Source of the DNA: Candidatus Nitrosacidococcus sp. I8
Lineage (GTDB): Bacteria > Pseudomonadota > Gammaproteobacteria > Nitrosococcales > Nitrosococcaceae
Direction: 5' to 3'
DNA: 64,000 nucleotides
NCBI RefSeq assembly: GCF_945836005.1
Contig: NZ_OX241534.1
Coordinates: 1,412,275-1,476,274 of the forward strand
Both the position numbers and the translations under genes were made by a program. Shown one piece after another: positions 46,354 to 53,645 of the stretch. Position 1 is the stretch's first letter. Every line of letters starts with the position of its first letter. The notes under the pieces are model-generated. The model made no database searches and was not told where the DNA came from. It saw only the letters and a list, made by a program, of their open reading frames with translations.

Positions 46354-49056
46354 ATGAAAACACCTACCTTAATTTTAGTTGATGGTTCTTTTTATCTATT
46401 TAGAGCCTTTCATGCACTACCTCCACTAATTACTTCTTACGGTCAGCCTACAGGAGCTATTTACGGGGTAGCCAATATGCTGCGTGGATTAATCAATGAA
46501 TATCAGCCCCAATATATTGGCGTGGTGTTTGACGCTAAAGGTAAAACTTTTCGCCATAATTTATACGATTCCTATAAAGCCCATCGTCCCCCTATTCCAG
46601 ATGAGCTTGCCGCTCAAATTCAGCTTCTTCATGAACTAATTTATGCTCTTGGGTTACCTCTACTATGTATTAATGGAGTAGAGGCGGATGATGTGATAGG
46701 CACCCTTGCTAAACAAGCAAGCACTCAAGGAATGATGACTATTATTTCTAGCGGAGATAAGGATCTCGCTCAATTGGTAAATAACAAAATCACCCTTATT
46801 AACCCCATGAATCAAACCAAGCTAGATCCTGAAGGAGTTAAAGAAAAGTTTGGGGTTTTTCCAAAACAGATTATTGATTATTTAACCCTAATGGGAGACT
46901 CATCGGATAACATTCCAGGAGTACCGGGAATAGGACCTAAAACAGCTGCAAAACTGCTTAATCAATATGAAACTCTAGATTCCCTATTAGAAAATATTGA
47001 AGAAATTAAAGGTAAATTAGGGGATAATCTCCGTGCTTATCAAGATCAATTCCCTCTAGTAAAGCAGCTTACTACTGTTTGCATTGATATACCTTTAGAG
47101 TTAACAGCAGCCGATTTAAAACCTAGAGAAGCTGATACCACTACTCTTTTCAAACTTTATAAAAAATTAGAGTTTAAAACTTGGCTTACCCAGCTTGAAG
47201 AATTCAGTAAAGAAAATAATGATCTCCTAGATCCTACTCTCACTTGCACTCCTCGCTATGAAACTATCTTTACTTTAGAGGCATTGAGTATTTGGCTAGC
47301 AAGACTGAAAAAAGCCAAATTATTTGCCTTTGACTTAGAGACAAATAGCTTAAATTATAAGGAAGCAGAAATTGTAGGGCTTTCTTTTGCAATTACACCC
47401 AATGAAGCTGCCTATGTCCCAATAGGGCATCATTATCTAACTGCACCTACTCAACTTTCTTGTGCGGAAGTTTTAAAGAAACTAAAACCCTTACTTGAAG
47501 ATTCTGGCTTAGGGAAAATTGGTCAAAACCTTAAATTTGATCGTAACGTACTGGCTAATTATGAAATTAGTTTAGAAGGTATTGTGCATGATTCCATGCT
47601 GGAATCTTATGTTTGGGACAGTACGGGATCTCGTCATAATCTAGATGCGCTGGCTTTAAAATATCTTCAGCAAAATACCATTACGTTTGAAGAAATTACC
47701 GGTAAAGGCACGAAAAAACTTACCTTTGATCAAGTAGATGTAGAAAGAGCTACGATTTATGCAGCTGAAGACGCAGATATTAGTCTGCAGCTTCATCATT
47801 ATTTTTGGCCAAAACTACAACAAAAACCCTCTCTTTGCCGGCTTTACCAAGCCCTAGAAGTTCCTCTTATCCCTGTTCTTTCCCATATGGAATGTCATGG
47901 AGTACTAGTAGATAAAGGTTTATTAAAAGACCAAAGTGATAAGATCACAATACAGTTAAAAGAATTGGAGCAATCTGTATTTGAGCTTGCAGAAGAATCT
48001 TTTAACTTAGCCTCCCCTAAGCAGTTACAAACCATACTCTATGATAAATTAAATCTCCCAGCAGTACGAAAAACCCCAACAGGTCAAGCTTCTACTTCAG
48101 AGGCTGTACTGCAAGAGCTTGCCCATATTCATCCACTACCTCGATTAATTCTTGAATATCGAACGCTACATAAATTAAAAACCACTTATACAGATCGCCT
48201 TCCTTTACAAATTAACCCCAGTACAGGGAGAATTCACACCTCTTATCATCAAGCAGCAGTATCAACAGGACGGCTTTCCTCCTCCGATCCTAATTTACAA
48301 AATATCCCGATTAAAACCCCTGAAGGAAGACAAATCCGGCGAGCATTTATTGCTCCACCGGGTTATTGTTTACTTGCTGCCGATTACTCTCAAATTGAAT
48401 TACGGATTATGGCCCACTTGTCTAATGATGAAGGATTACTTTCTGCATTTAATCAAGGAGAGGATATTCATCAACGCACTGCTGCTGAGATTTTTAATAC
48501 TTCTCTAAGGCAGGTTACTTCAGATCAACGCCGTAGTGCTAAAGCAATTAATTTTGGGCTAATTTATGGCATGTCAGCCCATGGGCTGGTAAGAGAATTG
48601 GGGATTAGTTATAGTGACGCACAAAATTACATGGATCGCTACTTTCAACGCTACCCTAAAGTAAAGGAATATATGGATAAAATATGCCAAGAAGCTAGAA
48701 GTTATGGATATGTAGAAACCTTATTTGGGCGGCGGCTTTATTTACCTGAAATCCATGCAAAACAATCCCAACAACGCCGGCAAGCAGAACGAGTTGCGAT
48801 TAATGCCCCTATGCAAGGTAGTGCTGCAGATATTATTAAAAAAGCGATGATTAATACTTATCAATGGCTACAGGATAAAACATACGATACTAGAATGATT
48901 ATGCAGGTTCATGATGAGCTTGTCTTTGAAGTGCCTGAGAATAAATTAGATAGGGTGATTCAGAGAGTTCAAGAGAGTATGAGCACTGCCGTTCAACTTA
49001 AAGTACCTCTCATCGTAGATATAGGTTATGGGTTTAACTGGGACACAGCCCATTAA
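46354..49056 (+). CDS. polA: DNA polymerase I
   Basis: 900 aa with all three domains. The 5'-3' exonuclease/FEN domain covers about 1-290 ('LILVDGSFYLFRAFHALPPL', 'VEADDVIGTLAKQA', 'GDSSDNIPGVPGIGPKTA'). The 3'-5' proofreading exonuclease covers about 310-490 with intact 'FDLETNSL' and 'YAAEDADI'. The polymerase domain carries motif A 'DYSQIELRIMAH', the O-helix 'RRSAKAINFGLIYGM' and motif C 'QVHDELVF'. It removes RNA primers and fills repair gaps. It is followed by a candidate sRNA and the opposing engB, an arrangement also seen in enterics and pseudomonads. Confidence 0.98.
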   Translation: MKTPTLILVDGSFYLFRAFHALPPLITSYGQPTGAIYGVANMLRGLINEYQPQYIGVVFDAKGKTFRHNLYDSYKAHRPPIPDELAAQIQLLHELIYALGLPLLCINGVEADDVIGTLAKQASTQGMMTIISSGDKDLAQLVNNKITLINPMNQTKLDPEGVKEKFGVFPKQIIDYLTLMGDSSDNIPGVPGIGPKTAAKLLNQYETLDSLLENIEEIKGKLGDNLRAYQDQFPLVKQLTTVCIDIPLELTAADLKPREADTTTLFKLYKKLEFKTWLTQLEEFSKENNDLLDPTLTCTPRYETIFTLEALSIWLARLKKAKLFAFDLETNSLNYKEAEIVGLSFAITPNEAAYVPIGHHYLTAPTQLSCAEVLKKLKPLLEDSGLGKIGQNLKFDRNVLANYEISLEGIVHDSMLESYVWDSTGSRHNLDALALKYLQQNTITFEEITGKGTKKLTFDQVDVERATIYAAEDADISLQLHHYFWPKLQQKPSLCRLYQALEVPLIPVLSHMECHGVLVDKGLLKDQSDKITIQLKELEQSVFELAEESFNLASPKQLQTILYDKLNLPAVRKTPTGQASTSEAVLQELAHIHPLPRLILEYRTLHKLKTTYTDRLPLQINPSTGRIHTSYHQAAVSTGRLSSSDPNLQNIPIKTPEGRQIRRAFIAPPGYCLLAADYSQIELRIMAHLSNDEGLLSAFNQGEDIHQRTAAEIFNTSLRQVTSDQRRSAKAINFGLIYGMSAHGLVRELGISYSDAQNYMDRYFQRYPKVKEYMDKICQEARSYGYVETLFGRRLYLPEIHAKQSQQRRQAERVAINAPMQGSAADIIKKAMINTYQWLQDKTYDTRMIMQVHDELVFEVPENKLDRVIQRVQESMSTAVQLKVPLIVDIGYGFNWDTAH

Positions 49057-49074
49057 AAAAATTTATGTAATTAT

Positions 49075-49101
49075 GAACTTTTTCTTAGGCTAGCTGTCTT
49101 T
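49075..49101 (+). promoter_or_regulatory. Sigma-E/AlgU-like promoter upstream of the polA-engB sRNA candidate
   Basis: GAACTT (49075-49080), then 16 bp, then TCTTT (49097-49101), close to the extracytoplasmic stress consensus GAACTT-N16-TCTGA; the base before TCT is G as in E. coli RpoE sites. It lies 18 bp after the polA stop. Pseudomonas ErsA, at the same locus, is driven by the AlgU-type factor. Confidence 0.5.
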
Positions 49102-49107
49102 AACTCC

Positions 49108-49233
49108 ATAGGGTGTAGAAAATATCTATACCACTACCTGCCCCCCTCCCTGGGTAGGGTAAGTCTTAGTAGATCTGGATCTCCTAAACCAGATCTAGGG
49201 TTGCCCCGGTTTCCCCTTAACCGGGGTTTTTTT
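49108..49233 (+). ncRNA. Candidate Spot 42/ErsA-like small RNA between polA and engB
   Basis: About 126 nt from the predicted start near 49108 to the end of a strong terminator. Internal structure: hairpin AGATCTGG (49171-49178) with CCAGATCT (49189-49196), then the terminator. The word GTAGGGTA at 49154-49161 also begins enteric Spot 42. No open frame is present. The position matches spf of E. coli and ersA of Pseudomonas, both located between polA and engB. The terminator alone could serve polA, so the RNA is a prediction from synteny, promoter and structure. Confidence 0.5.
49204..49233 (+). terminator. Strong Rho-independent terminator after polA / sRNA candidate
   Basis: Perfect 8-bp GC-rich stem CCCCGGTT (49204-49211) with AACCGGGG (49219-49226), 7-nt loop, then seven T. 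Confidence 0.95.
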
Positions 49234-49276
49234 GGTCTATTTAGAGTTAAATAAAAAATTTAAGAAAATAATTGAT

Positions 49277-49879
49277 TTAGCTAAACCCAAACCAGCTATC
49301 TAGATGAACCTGAGCTTCTTTAACACCTGCTTTGGTTTGTGCGGAAAATAACTGTAATTCGGCAGTAGGAATTATTTCTCTAGCAAGTTGAGTTGCCTTT
49401 CTAAGCGCATCTAACCCAGGTCCTCGTTTCAACTTATCGCTTTTAGTTAATAAAATATATACTGATAAATCACAATCTCTACACCACTCAAGCATTTGAT
49501 AATCAAAGGGTTGAAGTAAATGACGAATATCCATCAATAGCACGATACCTCGGAGTGCTTGGCGCTGCTCTAAGTAACTACTGATATTTTTTTTCCATTG
49601 ATTTTTCATTTCCTGAGGAACTTTGGCATAACCATAGCCCGGCAAATCGACTAAATGACAAGTTAAGTTAAGCTGAAAAAAATTAATCATTTGAGTCCGC
49701 CCCGGGGTTTTACTGATTCGGGCTAACCCTTTGTTATTAGTAATTGCATTAATGGCACTGGATTTCCCCACATTAGATCGACCTGCAAAGGCCACCTCGA
49801 TTCCCTGATCTGGGGGAAGCTGAAATAAATGATAAGCACTTACTTGGTAAGTTGCTTGCTGATAAATAGAATGAGTCAT
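49277..49879 (-). CDS. engB: Ribosome biogenesis GTP-binding protein EngB (YihA/YsxC)
   Basis: 200 aa TRAFAC GTPase. G1 is 'GRSNVGKSS', G3 is 'LVDLPGYGYAKV', G4 is 'LLTKSDKLKRG' and G5 is 'LFSAQT'. It is essential in many bacteria for late assembly of the large ribosomal subunit. It converges with polA and diverges from the cytochrome c4 gene, a standard gammaproteobacterial arrangement. Confidence 0.96.
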   Translation of the reverse strand: MTHSIYQQATYQVSAYHLFQLPPDQGIEVAFAGRSNVGKSSAINAITNNKGLARISKTPGRTQMINFFQLNLTCHLVDLPGYGYAKVPQEMKNQWKKNISSYLEQRQALRGIVLLMDIRHLLQPFDYQMLEWCRDCDLSVYILLTKSDKLKRGPGLDALRKATQLAREIIPTAELQLFSAQTKAGVKEAQVHLDSWFGFS

Positions 49880-50036
49880 TCTTTATTTTTAAGAATAAAA
49901 AGGCTGAATAAAACTAGGCTAGAAAAAAATGCTTAAGCAGTGTAGCATTCATAACATAAATTTCTAATGCTAGTTATCTAAATTAGATTCTATAATAAAG
50001 ATTTATCCCTATTCCAGATACTGAGGATATTTAACA

Positions 50037-50672
50037 ATGTTAAGATATTTTGTAGCGACCGCTGCGTTTATTTTTTTTACTGCATCATCCTATGCCGCTT
50101 TAGTTAATACCGTTTTAGTGAATGGTAATGCCAAAGCTGGCGAAGGTAAATCTGTTGCTTGCCAAAGCTGTCATGGTGTAGATGGGAACAGTGAAGCCCC
50201 AGAATTCCCTAATCTTGCTGGGCAAAATGCTCGTTATATCCAAAAACAGCTTGAAGATTTTAAATCTAAAGCTCGGGAAAACCCTATTATGTCCCCTATG
50301 GCAGAAGCACTCAGTGATGAAGATATCGCTGATTTAGCTGTGTATTTCTCTAGCCAGAAACTAAAGCAAGGACAAACCCCAGATAAATATCTTGATTTAG
50401 GGAAAAAGGTTTTTCGCAGAGGTATGAAAGAAGATAATGTACCTGCTTGTATGGCTTGCCATGGTGCATTTGGTGAAGGAAATCCTGCCGCTGCTTTTCC
50501 TAGAATTTCTGGGCAAAATGTAGCATACATAGAAACTCAGCTTAAATCCTACCGCAAGCTAGAACGCTCTAACGATCCTAATCAGATGATGGAAGATGTC
50601 ACCCATAAAATCACTAATGATGAAATCACTGCGGTGGCACATTACGTCAATGGACTAAGTGAGGAAAGGTAA
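50037..50672 (+). CDS. Dihaem cytochrome c4
   Basis: 211 aa with a signal peptide (cleaved near residue 20, SSYA-AL). Haem sites are CQSCH (Cys42, Cys45, His46) and CMACH (Cys138, Cys141, His142). Each lies in a similar half of about 95 residues with axial methionine candidates ('NPIMSPMAEALSDEDIADLAVYF' and 'QMMEDVTHKITNDEITAVAHYV'). It is a periplasmic electron carrier feeding terminal oxidases. It is 37 bp upstream of dsbA on the same strand. Confidence 0.94.
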   Translation: MLRYFVATAAFIFFTASSYAALVNTVLVNGNAKAGEGKSVACQSCHGVDGNSEAPEFPNLAGQNARYIQKQLEDFKSKARENPIMSPMAEALSDEDIADLAVYFSSQKLKQGQTPDKYLDLGKKVFRRGMKEDNVPACMACHGAFGEGNPAAAFPRISGQNVAYIETQLKSYRKLERSNDPNQMMEDVTHKITNDEITAVAHYVNGLSEER

Positions 50673-50709
50673 TTCTTCATTGCTAATCACATTAGGCTAA
50701 GAAATAAAA

Positions 50710-51339
50710 ATGTTTCGACTTATTTCGCAAATACTATTTATCTCTTCCTTATTAGTTACAGGATCTTTTGCTCTTGCTGAAGACAATGCACCTTATACAG
50801 AAGGGAAGAACTATAAGGTGATTAACCCGCCTTTACCTGTTTCCCAAACTGAGAAACCAGAAGTCGTTGAGTTTTTTTGGTATGGATGCCCTCACTGCTA
50901 TAACTTCGATCCATTTTTAGAAAAATGGGTTAAAGACAAAGGAGAAAGTATTGTCTTTGATCGGGTACCTGCTGTATTTAGGGATTCGTGGGCACCGGGA
51001 GCGCAGGATTACTATACCCTTAAAGCCATGGGGATTTTCGATAAAATCCATCGGGCTTTATTTGATGAAATCCATATCAAGAAAAATCCCTTAAATACCA
51101 AAAAAGCATTTATAAACTTTTTAGGCACACAAGGAATTGATAAGGAAGAGGCATCTTCTACTTTTGATTCTTTTGCAGTGCAAGGAAAAGTGCAACAAGC
51201 AACCACAATGACGAAAGCATCAGGAATTACTGGTGTGCCTGCTTTAATTATTAATGGCAAGTATAGTATTGATGCAGGGCTTGCTGGAAATTTTGAAGGA
51301 ATGCTTGATATTGCAAACTATTTACTTTCTAAAAAGTAA
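50710..51339 (+). CDS. dsbA: Thiol:disulfide interchange protein DsbA
   Basis: 209 aa with a signal peptide (residues 1-23, cleaved after ALA) and a thioredoxin fold with helical insert. The active site is CPHC at 60-63 ('FFWYGCPHCYNF'), the DsbA rather than DsbC type; the cis-proline is in 'ITGVPALIINGKY'. It introduces disulfides into exported proteins. It probably shares a transcript with the cytochrome c4 gene, a linkage common in pseudomonads, and ends at a clear terminator. Confidence 0.95.
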   Translation: MFRLISQILFISSLLVTGSFALAEDNAPYTEGKNYKVINPPLPVSQTEKPEVVEFFWYGCPHCYNFDPFLEKWVKDKGESIVFDRVPAVFRDSWAPGAQDYYTLKAMGIFDKIHRALFDEIHIKKNPLNTKKAFINFLGTQGIDKEEASSTFDSFAVQGKVQQATTMTKASGITGVPALIINGKYSIDAGLAGNFEGMLDIANYLLSKK

Positions 51340-51370
51340 ATAGCTACAATAAAGATGACATGAGCATTTA

Positions 51371-51401
51371 GGGCTAGGTTCTTTTCTAGCCCTACTTTTT
51401 T
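51371..51401 (+). terminator. Terminator of the cytochrome c4-dsbA unit
   Basis: Stem GGGCTAG (51371-51377) with CTAGCCC (51386-51392), 8-nt loop, then TAC and six to seven T. Confidence 0.9.
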
Positions 51402-51418
51402 ATAATCCGATTTAGACT

Positions 51419-51507
51419 GGAGAGGTACCGAAGCGGCCATAACGGCACCGACTCGAAATCGGCTGGGGCGTTTGCCCACGCGGGTTCGAACCCCGCCCTC
51501 TCCGCCA
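51419..51507 (+). tRNA. tRNA-Ser (anticodon CGA)
   Basis: 89-nt class II tRNA. The acceptor stem is GGAGAGG with CCTCTCC, the anticodon loop CTCGAAA carries CGA, there is a long variable arm (GGGGCGTTTGCCC), the T arm is CGGGTTCGAACCCCG, the discriminator is G and CCA is encoded. TATAAT at 51401-51406 suits its -10. It reads UCG. DNA of foreign character begins right after it, a classic island integration position. Confidence 0.97.
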
Positions 51508-52100
51508 ATTAAAACCGTTTACAAGGTGTGGCAGGGTTCTAACTCACCTTCGAGCTTCTAGCTGTTAAATGGCTTTACTGTAGCTCTCACAGCGTTTAGT
51601 AAAACTTATGGTGTGGTAGTGCTATATTGCACCCCTTGGTCCAGCACGTGGTAAGTGGATTGTTGTAGTCAGTACACCGTACCGCCGACCTCAGCGGCGG
51701 GGGTTCTCGTTCAAATCCTTGCGCACAGAGATTTTGGCTTTCTTCCGCCTTCCGCATACGCTGCTGTATTTTCTGATATGTCTTCATTCTGTGCTGGGTA
51801 CAAGGATACATCTATGATGTCCGACTGGATATGACCAGCATAAAAAATCATACGGCTTAAGATATGGTTGACACGTTCATTGCTGGCTTCGCCTTTGGCG
51901 TTCTTGGAAAATTTTGGGAACTGCTCAGAGTACCTTTTAAGATCAGCTTTGATCTGAGAATCCCCTCTGGCATAATGTTGTAGTCCCTCAACACTTGCCA
52001 ACGACTCTGCACCAGTACCTTTCCGCGGTCCAGTTTGGAGGCGTACTTATAATTGATTAAGTTAGCTCTCTAACAGATTGTTGTCATTTGAAATCTCGGC
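51508..52100. other. Left part of the tRNA-Ser island: decayed DNA, no intact gene
   Basis: About 590 bp. There is no integrase, and I find no second copy of the tRNA 3' end. A hairpin (CCGCC with GGCGG near 51681-51701) sits before a T-arm-like stretch at 51700-51720, but no full tRNA folds. The minus strand is open from about 52030 to 51711. Confidence 0.5.
51711..52030 (-). pseudogene. Start-less ORF remnant in the island, family not recognised
   Basis: The minus strand is open for about 105 codons. 'LQTGPRKGTGAESLASVEGLQHYARG' begins right after a TAA without ATG or GTG; TTG at 52001 is the first conceivable start. The central part 'ADLKRYSEQFPKFSKNAKGEASNERVNHILSRMIFYAGHIQ' looks like helical, real protein rather than a chance frame. 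It is probably the 3' part of a gene truncated when the island formed. I cannot name the function. Confidence 0.4.
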
Positions 52101-52994
52101 ATGAAAATTTTGTATATCATTGGGAATGGATTCGATTTATGGCATGGCCTACCGACTAAATACACTGATTTCTATGTATTTGCAGCAAATTATCTCGATG
52201 AGCTGGAAGAGTATTTTCTTGATCTACGCTCAGAAACTTTATGGACTAACTTTGAAGAGAGCCTTGGCAGATTCGATTGGCACAAATTTTATGATAGAAA
52301 CAATTTCACTAACATATCAGATGAATCGTTCAAACCTAGCATGGCGTTCGGTCTAGAAGATGCTCTTAGAGAGCAAAGCAGTGATATGGTCGATAGCATA
52401 AAATCTCACTTTCGAGAGTGGATTGAATCTATCCCCATAAATGATGCTGAAGCAAAGTTTGATTTTAGCTTGGAGGAGCGATTTATCTCATTCAACTACA
52501 CACCTCTTCTTCAAGCTGTATATAAAATACCTGATAGTCTCATTTTTCATATCCATGGCAGCGTAAGCAAATATGATGATCTAATTTTTGGGCACGGCGA
52601 ATCGAGGAAAGCAGAACCTGAACTAGATGAAAATGGAGACAGTAATCGGCATTTATTCACCGATGCTGAGGGTGCAGCTAAATACCCGTTCTATGCCTTT
52701 CAGAAACCCGTTGATGATATTCTAAACCGTAATTCTAGTTGTTTTGAAAGTCTTAATAACATCGAAGTTGTAGTGATCATGGGACATTCATTAAATGCAA
52801 TTGATCTTCCATATATCAGAAGAATAGCCGGCGTGGCTCGGAGGAGCAAATGGGTTGTTAGTCAATGTTCAGAGGACGAAGGAAAGCACCACATAATGCA
52901 GTTGGAAAAGTGCGGTGTAACGTCAAACAAAATCACATCGTGTTTTATTGAAGATATACCCACGGTGCTTGAGACTATGAGTTGTACAGATTGA
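52101..52994 (+). CDS. AbiH family abortive-infection protein
   Basis: 297 aa. 'ILYIIGNGFDLWHGLPTKYTDF' at the start, 'FISFNYTPLLQAVY', 'IFHIHGSVSKYDDLIFGHG' and 'VVIMGHSLNAIDLPYIRRI' are the hallmarks of AbiH, first described as a lactococcal phage-resistance protein; the fold is SIR2-like in its first half. The mechanism is unsettled. No partner gene is adjacent, in line with AbiH acting alone. Composition is close to that of the host but differs from the following restriction gene, so the two probably came separately. Confidence 0.9.
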   Translation: MKILYIIGNGFDLWHGLPTKYTDFYVFAANYLDELEEYFLDLRSETLWTNFEESLGRFDWHKFYDRNNFTNISDESFKPSMAFGLEDALREQSSDMVDSIKSHFREWIESIPINDAEAKFDFSLEERFISFNYTPLLQAVYKIPDSLIFHIHGSVSKYDDLIFGHGESRKAEPELDENGDSNRHLFTDAEGAAKYPFYAFQKPVDDILNRNSSCFESLNNIEVVVIMGHSLNAIDLPYIRRIAGVARRSKWVVSQCSEDEGKHHIMQLEKCGVTSNKITSCFIEDIPTVLETMSCTD

Positions 52995-53645
52995 CAATCT
53001 TCGATTGGTTCATCCAGTTTTTTTTGTATACATACCGCTTCTACCCTACATCGCTTCACGCTACGTGCAAGAGGTGCAACGTACTATAAATGTTCCATTT
53101 TTCCGTCCGTCACACCTTGGCAAGGGGACCCGCTAGCTCGTCCCCGTTGCATCCCTATGGCCGAGAGAGATTTCAGCTCTCCCTCCGGATACGCATTGAC
53201 CAACCTTATACTGTTTGGGTATACACTAACCTAAACAGATGCTATACTCGATCTCCCGGTGTAGTCCCCCCCTTGGCCATGCGGAGCTTGAATCCAGTTA
53301 CTCGTCCTGTTCTTAGTGCATTCGGGTGCATTTTTGTATAGAGTCTGATTCTATGAAATCATACGAATTGCCATTCATACTTATCCCATTGTTATTCATG
53401 CGTTTTACCCTATCACCTAATATAGAAGATTATGAAGTCTCGTCTACGCTTGCACAGATCCAATTCCCTCCGTTTTCACTGCAATACGCCATGCGGATCG
53501 CTGTCCATCGTCTTCTGGACGAACATGAGGGGCACTCTATAAAGCTTGCCGTCAGTCAGCCGGTTCGATGGGGCAATAGATGGCAATAGCACGCCAAACA
53601 AGCTCTGCACGACACACATCCGTTTCCGCATAGGAGTTGGGTGAG
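52995..53645. other. G+C-richer intergenic stretch of unknown content
   Basis: 650 bp between the AbiH gene and the restriction gene, clearly richer in G+C than the host chromosome. Open frames here (for example 53090-53341) have implausible composition and no ribosome site, so I do not call them. It may hold the promoter and leader of the restriction gene, a structured RNA, or the debris of another element. No controller-protein box can be identified by eye. Confidence 0.45.

Noticed and set aside
49120-49137. Sigma-70 promoter starting an exact Spot 42-length RNA
   Set aside because: TATCTATA could be a -10, but no -35 is found at a proper distance; the GAACTT element fits better.
51640-51730. 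Possible second tRNA after tRNA-Ser
   Set aside because: The T-arm-like word is present, but no acceptor stem, 7-nt anticodon loop or paired T stem can be drawn.
53090-53341. 83-codon frame before the restriction gene
   Set aside because: There is no Shine-Dalgarno match and the composition is implausible; it is more likely noncoding or decayed DNA.
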